Source of the DNA: JBHGXV01 sp041920505
GTDB taxonomy: Bacteria > Bacillota > Bacilli > Brevibacillales > Brevibacillaceae
Direction of reading: 5' to 3'
NCBI GenBank assembly: GCA_041920505.1
Contig: JBHGXV010000049.1
Span: 106,952 to 170,951 of the forward strand
Length of the DNA stretch: 64,000 nt
Each line of letters begins with the position of its first letter. Within the stretch, counting starts at the first letter, position 1. The notes beneath the pieces were generated by a model. That model saw only the letters and a list, made by a program, of their open reading frames with translations, searched no databases and had not been told where the DNA came from. Shown one piece after another: positions 59,194 to 64,000 of this stretch. The position numbers and the translations under genes were made by a program.

Positions 59194-59652
59194 TTACTGC
59201 AGCACAACCACTTGGATTTCCAATTTGCCCAGATCGCCCAATTCAAGTGGCACTGCCAGCGCCTGACCGGAAAGGTTCAGGTGTTGGTGGTCGTCAACCA
59301 GTTGCGGCGGGGTGATGTCAATCGCTACCCCCTGGTTGAACAAAATGGTGCTGGCGTTTCCGGAAATCATGTTGCCAAGTTCGGAAATGGCGCTTTTGCC
59401 CAATTCGTCGAGCTCGCTGATCGGAAAGCCGCCCATCATGGCGGAGATGATGCGAAGCGCGACTTCTTTGTGCAGCCCGAAAATCACGTCTCCCTGGAGT
59501 TGACCGGTCATGCCGATCTTGATCCAGATATGATCGGCGTAAAATGCGACATCTTTCAAACTCAGGCTGCCACGGGTCGGAGCAACGTTGCACACCTGCT
59601 GGATCACCATCGAAGCGGATTCGAGAAATGGATTCAGATACTGGGCTTTCAT
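59194..59652 (-). CDS. cheX: Chemotaxis CheY-P phosphatase CheX
   Basis: A 152-residue CheC/CheX/FliY-family protein. The single ExxN active motif (SELGNMISGNA) acts on phospho-CheY to end the motor signal, as in CheX. MMGGFPISELDELGKSAISE is a typical lead-in. The ATG at 59652 has AAAGGA upstream. A sigma-A promoter overlaps the end of the preceding unknown gene. Confidence 0.92.
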   Translation of the reverse strand: MKAQYLNPFLESASMVIQQVCNVAPTRGSLSLKDVAFYADHIWIKIGMTGQLQGDVIFGLHKEVALRIISAMMGGFPISELDELGKSAISELGNMISGNASTILFNQGVAIDITPPQLVDDHQHLNLSGQALAVPLELGDLGKLEIQVVVLQ

Positions 59653-59694
59653 CCTGACACTATTCCTTTCACGGGTGATTGAACCTATTTTTTC

Positions 59695-59723
59695 ATTATA
59701 ATGTCGAAATTTTGCTAAAACAA
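59695..59723 (-). promoter_or_regulatory. Sigma-A promoter of cheX
   Basis: TTGTTT (59718-59723) and TATAAT (59695-59700) lie 17 bases apart on the minus strand. Confidence 0.65.
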
Positions 59724-60121
59724 CCCCTTTTTCCTGAATGTTCCCGTTTTGCCAGGTAAAAGTTGGCATGCGGGAACAATATTCGCAGCCTGGCGTCAAA
59801 CAACGACATGTACACCTCCGACGCCTGGCGCAAATCGAGCACGGGAACGCCCACCTCATGCGGACTTAGCTGCCAGAGCGGTTCAGGTAGCGTGTGAAAC
59901 GCAAACACCGTGTCGCCGAACGCAAGGCACTCCGCGACGCACCGCTCGCGGGGGAAATCGTCCCGCTCCTCCAGCAAGTGAATCGGTTCGATGCCGAACT
60001 GTTGGATCAGGTGAAGCCGATCCCGCAACTGCCGGACGTCTTTGGCAGAGACACTGCGGCGCGGCGACAGCACCGGATAGTGCCGGTACACGTATTCCCG
60101 ATCAATTCCATGGTAAAACAT
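59696..60121 (-). CDS. Protein of unknown function (141 residues)
   Basis: I do not recognise this family. It is a soluble protein with many Arg/His/Leu residues, starting MFYHGIDREYVYRHYP, and no signal, helix or metal motif stands out. GGAGGG precedes the ATG at 60121. Its 3' end overlaps the cheX promoter and it follows the terminator of a large protease gene. Coding is supported by start site, frame and packing between genes. Confidence 0.6.
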   Translation of the reverse strand: MFYHGIDREYVYRHYPVLSPRRSVSAKDVRQLRDRLHLIQQFGIEPIHLLEERDDFPRERCVAECLAFGDTVFAFHTLPEPLWQLSPHEVGVPVLDLRQASEVYMSLFDARLRILFPHANFYLAKREHSGKRGCFSKISTL

Positions 60122-60159
60122 GTCTTTCCCTCCTCGCTCGGCGCGGCTGGTGATTCGTA

Positions 60160-60191
60160 TACCAAAAAGGGGATGCTGCCCGCATCCCCTT
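60160..60191 (-). terminator. Terminator of the subtilisin-like protease gene
   Basis: AAGGGGATGC-GGGCA-GCATCCCCTT hairpin on the minus strand followed by five Ts. Confidence 0.9.
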
Positions 60192-60195
60192 CCGT

Positions 60196-63100
60196 TCACC
60201 GTCCGTGTGCTCCTTCCTTATGGCTGTCCGGCGCCGGTTTGCCCCACACCGACGCTTGTGCCTTCACTTCCCGTCCCAGCGCGTCAACGGCGACCACCGT
60301 CAGTTTTTCTTGGCCTTCTTTCACAAGCGCAAGCGGCAGATGGAATTCGCCGCGGTCGTTGATGTCAGCCGTAAGACGCTGATCGCCGTAGTACAACTGC
60401 AGGCGCACCTGGGTCTGGGCGTTGACTTTCCCCTGAACGGGCACGGTGTCGCCGACGCCTCCCTCGTACGTCGTTTGCTTCAGAGCGACGGAGGGAGCGG
60501 GCGCGGCCTTCGCCTTGTAGGTCACCCGCTGTTCCCCGTGCAACAGCACGAGCGATCCGCTGTAGGCGTCGGCGTAGGCGTTGACGGTCAGCGGCGCCAG
60601 ATTGCCCGCCTCGTCCCGGCCCTCGATCAAGAGCTTGTTCTCGCCGTGGACCAACGGCACCATCTGGGTCCATGTCTTCACCACCGGTTTTTCCAGTTGC
60701 TCTTCTTCCCAACTGGCAATGATCTGTCCGTTGATGCTGATCCGCCCTTTGTACGTGGTGTCGCGGTAGGTGATGCGCAGCGGCACCAGCATCCGTCGGG
60801 TGTTGGGATCAAACAGCACTTCCTCGCTGCCGTCGTTAGTGAGCACCACCTGCGGCGGGGTGGAGTCGACAATGACGCGCTGGGTGAACTGCCGGTTGTT
60901 GCCGTACACGTCGGTCGCGCTGTAGGTGACGTAGTTGAGTCCCTCCGGCAGATGGAGTAGCGTCTGGAATGTGCCGTCTTCCTCCACCTTCACCGGCTGC
61001 TTGTTGATCGCAAGCTTCACCCGATCCAGCATGTCTTCCCCGGCGATACGGCCGCGAATCGGCACGTAGGAGTTCCTGGTCACCATCACCTGCTCGAACA
61101 GGTCGTTGGGGAACTGCACCTTGGGCGGCACGATGTCGCTCTGCCCGTTGACCGGCTGGATGGTCATGTTGCCGGCGAAATCATAAGCGACGAGAGTGAT
61201 GTTTTTCTGCGGCTGGGAGACAAATGTGCCGCGCTGGGTGGCGGAATACGGGCCGCCCGCCTTTTTGCCGTCGATGTAGAGCAGATACCCCTGTACGTCC
61301 TTGTCGCGGGTGCTCCACGTCAGTTGATTGCCGTGCAGCGAGGCGCTTAGCTCAGGCGGCCTGGTGTCGACGCGAACCGGTAGCGTCACCGTCTGCCAGT
61401 CGGCATTCCGCCCCTCGATTCTGGCGCGGATGACGAACTGATAGGCTCCGTCCGGAACCGTCCGGTACTCCCCTTTTTCTGTCGAGTACGCCTTGCCGTC
61501 CCAACTCCATTCCTCTTTTTCCGTGTAGTAGTAGGGGGTGCCCAGCTTGGACTGGTCGAATTTGCTCACCTTTTCGTCCTTGGCGAGCGAACGGACGAGT
61601 TGCCCCGTTCCGTCGACCACGTCAATCGACACCTGCCTGGCGTTGCGCAAAAACGTAATGGACGGCGCCGCGATGTCGAAGTGGCCGTCTCCGTTGGGCG
61701 AAAAGGCGATGTGCGCCGGATCGACGACAACGTTGCCGTGTTCGTCCACGCCGGTCACGCCCAGATAATCGCGGTACCTCCACTTGTCGTTCAGCTTGTC
61801 GCGGTACCAGGTGGTTTTCACCCCGGTCCGCTTCTCCTGGCTGTCCTTGTCCCACATCGGCGGATCGATCACGCGCGGCTCGTCCCAATTGCCGTAAAAC
61901 CCGTAAAAAGGCACCCGCAGTGTCGGCAGGCCGGCATCCTGCGGTACAAAACGGATAAAGCCTTCGGCAAACACGTTGCGCGGCGCTGTTTCCGGAATGG
62001 TCAACGTCACCTTCACTTCCTGCCGCTGGCCGGGAGCAACCGTCATCTTGTCAGCGGAAAAGCGAAGTCTGGCACCGTCGAGCGATACGTCCTTCAGCCA
62101 ATTGACGCCGTCGCGGCGCAGGTCTGTCAAAACGCCATACGGATTGTCAATCGTATAGGTGACCGGTTTTTTGCCGAACTTGTTGTCGACAAACAGGGAA
62201 AACGTGGCGGTCGTCCCCACTTCGCCGAGGGACACGCCTGCCTTGTGCTTGGCGTCCGTGATGATGATCGGTGTCTGGATCGCCTTGGCGATCTGGATCA
62301 GGCCCGCCCCCTGTACCCGAGGCGAATACGGGTAGGCTGCCTGTTTGTCGCCTGTGGAAGCCGTGTCAATCTCGCGCGGGTCGAGAATCGGTTCCGCCGT
62401 GTTCATGACCGCCGCCTTGACCGTCTCGACGAACTCCCTGCCCTGCACATTCCTCCCCTGTTTGCGGTACGCCTCCTTGATCAGGGCCATCGCCCCGGCC
62501 ACGTGCGGCGTCGCCATCGAGGTGCCGCTCTTGACGGCATAGTCTCCCTCCAGCACAGTGGAAAGTATGCCGCCGCCGGGAGCGGTAATCTCCGGTTTGA
62601 ATTGCAGGTCGGGCGTCGGACCCCACGAAGAAAACGGCGAGATGGTTCCGCCAATGGGATAGGGCAAGGTGTTTTGACTGTACTGTCCGTCAAAGGTGAC
62701 GGTCACTTTTTTGCCGCGCTTGAGCTGTTCGGCGATCTGTTCGCCCACATGCTTCAAGATCGAAACGGCTGGGATGGCACGCGACTCGTTGGCGCTCATG
62801 ATCAAGGGGCCGGGCTGATTGTTGTACAGGATCACGCCGGCCGCGCCCGCCTCTTTGGCCAGGCGCAGTTTTTCCTCGAAGGGGATGTCGCCGCGCTCGA
62901 TCAGTACCACCTTGTCCTTGACCGAGATGTTGTAGTCTTCCTTTTTCCCTTTCCCGACGTAGACCAGTCCGGTCGGCCGGGAGAGTGCCTGCACCGGGTT
63001 CAACGCCTCCCCGCTGTCCGGGCGTGCCGACAGGTAGACGGCGCGGTCCACCCCGGACACTCCTTTGACCGAAAAGCTGACTCCGGCCAGCGTGGTCGCA

Positions 63101-64000
63101 TTTGCCGACGCCACGGACAATGCATCAGGAGCCAGACCGGGAGAACCGACCATGGCCACGTCCGGATTCTCTGCTTTCACCTTGTCGCTGCCGAAGTACC
63201 CGTCGTTCCCCGCCGCCGCGACGACGATGACGCCGTGATCGACGGCCCGCTTGATGGCGTGCTGTTCCATGCTGGTGTCATCCACGTAACCGGCGGACGA
63301 GCCGAGGCTCAGATTGATCACGTCCGCCCGCTTGGCGATGGAGTCGTTGATCGCAAACAAGATCGATTCGCTCAGTCCCGCCACTTCTCCCTGGTAGTTG
63401 CTGAACACTTTTTGGCTGAGCAACTGCGCTTCCGGGGCCACTCCTTTCACTTTTCCATTGGCGGCGGCGATCCCGGCGACGTGCATGCCGTGCTGGGACT
63501 CGCCCACGTCCTGGGTCACCTGGTTGCGGTCCGCCCAGTTATAGCCGGAGATGACTTTTTGCGCGGAGCCGGACTTCTGCTCGGCCGCCCGCTTGTCCCG
63601 CGGAGCCGGCAAGTCGGGGTGTTTCGGATTGATCCCGGTGTCGACGATGGCGATCAGCGTCCCTTCTCCCTTCACCCCGGCCTCCCGCCACGCCTTGGTC
63701 GCCTCGATCATCTCCAGCGTCGAGGCGGGAACACTTGTCACCTGTTCCCCCCGCACGACCTCTTCCATCCGGTTCCACTCGTCCGCACTCTGCCAAAGAT
63801 GCGCGCCGAGGGCACCGACAGAGCCGCCTGACGGGCGAAGCGTCCGCCACGCGGCCTGTCTTTCCTGCATGAGATCGCGGATCACCTGTTTGCGCAACAA
63901 CAGCGACCGCTCCTGAACGGCGGAGATTTTTTCCTGAAGCGATCCGTTGTATCCGGTCACGTGCGTGGAGATCGGAAACAACAACAGACACAATGCCGAG
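60196..64000 (-). CDS. Secreted subtilisin-like (S8) protease with PA domain, 5' end outside window
   Basis: At least 1268 residues; the frame is still open at the window edge and the visible N-terminus (CLLLFPIST) is the hydrophobic core of a signal peptide. The catalytic triad is Asp in IAIVDTGINPKHPDLP, His in QHGMHVAGIAA and Ser in SGTSMATPHVAGA. A protease-associated insert (EAGAAGVILYNNQPGP) interrupts the catalytic domain as in Vpr-type enzymes. The C-terminal half is a chain of Fn3/Big-like beta domains (about 640-1250). It is a large extracellular or surface protease. A propeptide is expected between the signal and the catalytic domain. Confidence 0.93.
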   Translation of the reverse strand, partial: SALCLLLFPISTHVTGYNGSLQEKISAVQERSLLLRKQVIRDLMQERQAAWRTLRPSGGSVGALGAHLWQSADEWNRMEEVVRGEQVTSVPASTLEMIEATKAWREAGVKGEGTLIAIVDTGINPKHPDLPAPRDKRAAEQKSGSAQKVISGYNWADRNQVTQDVGESQHGMHVAGIAAANGKVKGVAPEAQLLSQKVFSNYQGEVAGLSESILFAINDSIAKRADVINLSLGSSAGYVDDTSMEQHAIKRAVDHGVIVVAAAGNDGYFGSDKVKAENPDVAMVGSPGLAPDALSVASANATTLAGVSFSVKGVSGVDRAVYLSARPDSGEALNPVQALSRPTGLVYVGKGKKEDYNISVKDKVVLIERGDIPFEEKLRLAKEAGAAGVILYNNQPGPLIMSANESRAIPAVSILKHVGEQIAEQLKRGKKVTVTFDGQYSQNTLPYPIGGTISPFSSWGPTPDLQFKPEITAPGGGILSTVLEGDYAVKSGTSMATPHVAGAMALIKEAYRKQGRNVQGREFVETVKAAVMNTAEPILDPREIDTASTGDKQAAYPYSPRVQGAGLIQIAKAIQTPIIITDAKHKAGVSLGEVGTTATFSLFVDNKFGKKPVTYTIDNPYGVLTDLRRDGVNWLKDVSLDGARLRFSADKMTVAPGQRQEVKVTLTIPETAPRNVFAEGFIRFVPQDAGLPTLRVPFYGFYGNWDEPRVIDPPMWDKDSQEKRTGVKTTWYRDKLNDKWRYRDYLGVTGVDEHGNVVVDPAHIAFSPNGDGHFDIAAPSITFLRNARQVSIDVVDGTGQLVRSLAKDEKVSKFDQSKLGTPYYYTEKEEWSWDGKAYSTEKGEYRTVPDGAYQFVIRARIEGRNADWQTVTLPVRVDTRPPELSASLHGNQLTWSTRDKDVQGYLLYIDGKKAGGPYSATQRGTFVSQPQKNITLVAYDFAGNMTIQPVNGQSDIVPPKVQFPNDLFEQVMVTRNSYVPIRGRIAGEDMLDRVKLAINKQPVKVEEDGTFQTLLHLPEGLNYVTYSATDVYGNNRQFTQRVIVDSTPPQVVLTNDGSEEVLFDPNTRRMLVPLRITYRDTTYKGRISINGQIIASWEEEQLEKPVVKTWTQMVPLVHGENKLLIEGRDEAGNLAPLTVNAYADAYSGSLVLLHGEQRVTYKAKAAPAPSVALKQTTYEGGVGDTVPVQGKVNAQTQVRLQLYYGDQRLTADINDRGEFHLPLALVKEGQEKLTVVAVDALGREVKAQASVWGKPAPDSHKEGAHGR

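Noticed and set aside
1..64000. CRISPR arrays, tRNA or rRNA genes
   Set aside because: No regularly spaced short repeats, CCA-ended cloverleaf sequence or rRNA segment was recognised. The only long perfect direct repeat is the 53-bp pair around the restriction genes.

Overview
The window looks like a chromosomal segment of a GC-rich, aerobic, spore-forming Bacillales bacterium, probably in or near the Brevibacillaceae, Paenibacillaceae or Alicyclobacillaceae; genus is not decidable by eye. The evidence is the spore genes (gerE, gerM, lonB, spoVID with two CotS/YsxE-like proteins) and a gene order that matches the known Bacillus core block racE-gerM-rph-ysnA-ysnB-tig-clpX-lonB-lonA-ysxC-hemAXCDBL-spoVID-ysxE-valS-folC. 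Almost all of this block is on the minus strand, so it is read from right to left here.

Layout. 0.2-7.2 kb: three plus-strand type IV prepilin-like genes converge on a large secreted von Willebrand A protein, an arrangement like PilV/PilW/PilX plus PilY1. 7.4-13.2 kb: murC, folC and valS, with a valine T-box leader. 13.2-17.0 kb: a three-gene partner-switching module (membrane PP2C phosphatase, long RsbT/RsbW-type kinase with an N-terminal cysteine cluster, STAS antagonist). 17.1-21.5 kb: a compact cbb3-type oxidase (ccoN, ccoO, one-haem ccoP-like) followed by a 32-residue membrane peptide gene and an FtsX/LolD-type ABC transporter. 22.1-28.3 kb: coat proteins, SpoVID, a Nudix hydrolase, and a 5'-nucleotidase that appears to have lost its 5' end next to transposase and PadR remnants.

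28.3-37.2 kb: the haem locus (hemA, hemX, a Met8-like dehydrogenase, hemC, a CobA-HemD fusion, hemB, a fused AhbA-AhbB siroheme decarboxylase, hemL). 37.3-42.5 kb: a chemoreceptor, an EamA transporter, a YbaK-like deacylase, a GH84 glycosidase and engB. 42.5-50.1 kb: lonA, lonB, clpX, clpP and tig. 50.2-55.9 kb: ysnB, rdgB, rph, gerM, murI, an N-terminally extended superoxide dismutase and a truncated haemoglobin. 56.0-58.1 kb: an AT-rich Eco29kI-like restriction-modification system between perfect 53-bp direct repeats, inserted at the gerE terminator. 58.1-64.0 kb: gerE, a GNAT enzyme, cheX, an unknown gene and a large subtilisin-like protease cut by the window end.

Three perfect Crp/Fnr-type palindromes (TGTGA-N6-TCACA) lie upstream of ccoN, of hemA and of the haemoglobin gene. 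This suggests a small oxygen- or NO-responsive regulon linking a high-affinity oxidase, haem supply and an oxygen-binding protein. The strongest candidates for something new are that regulon, the siroheme/AhbAB module in the haem operon, the Pil tip-complex locus, the cysteine-capped partner switch, and the restriction-modification insertion with its target duplication.
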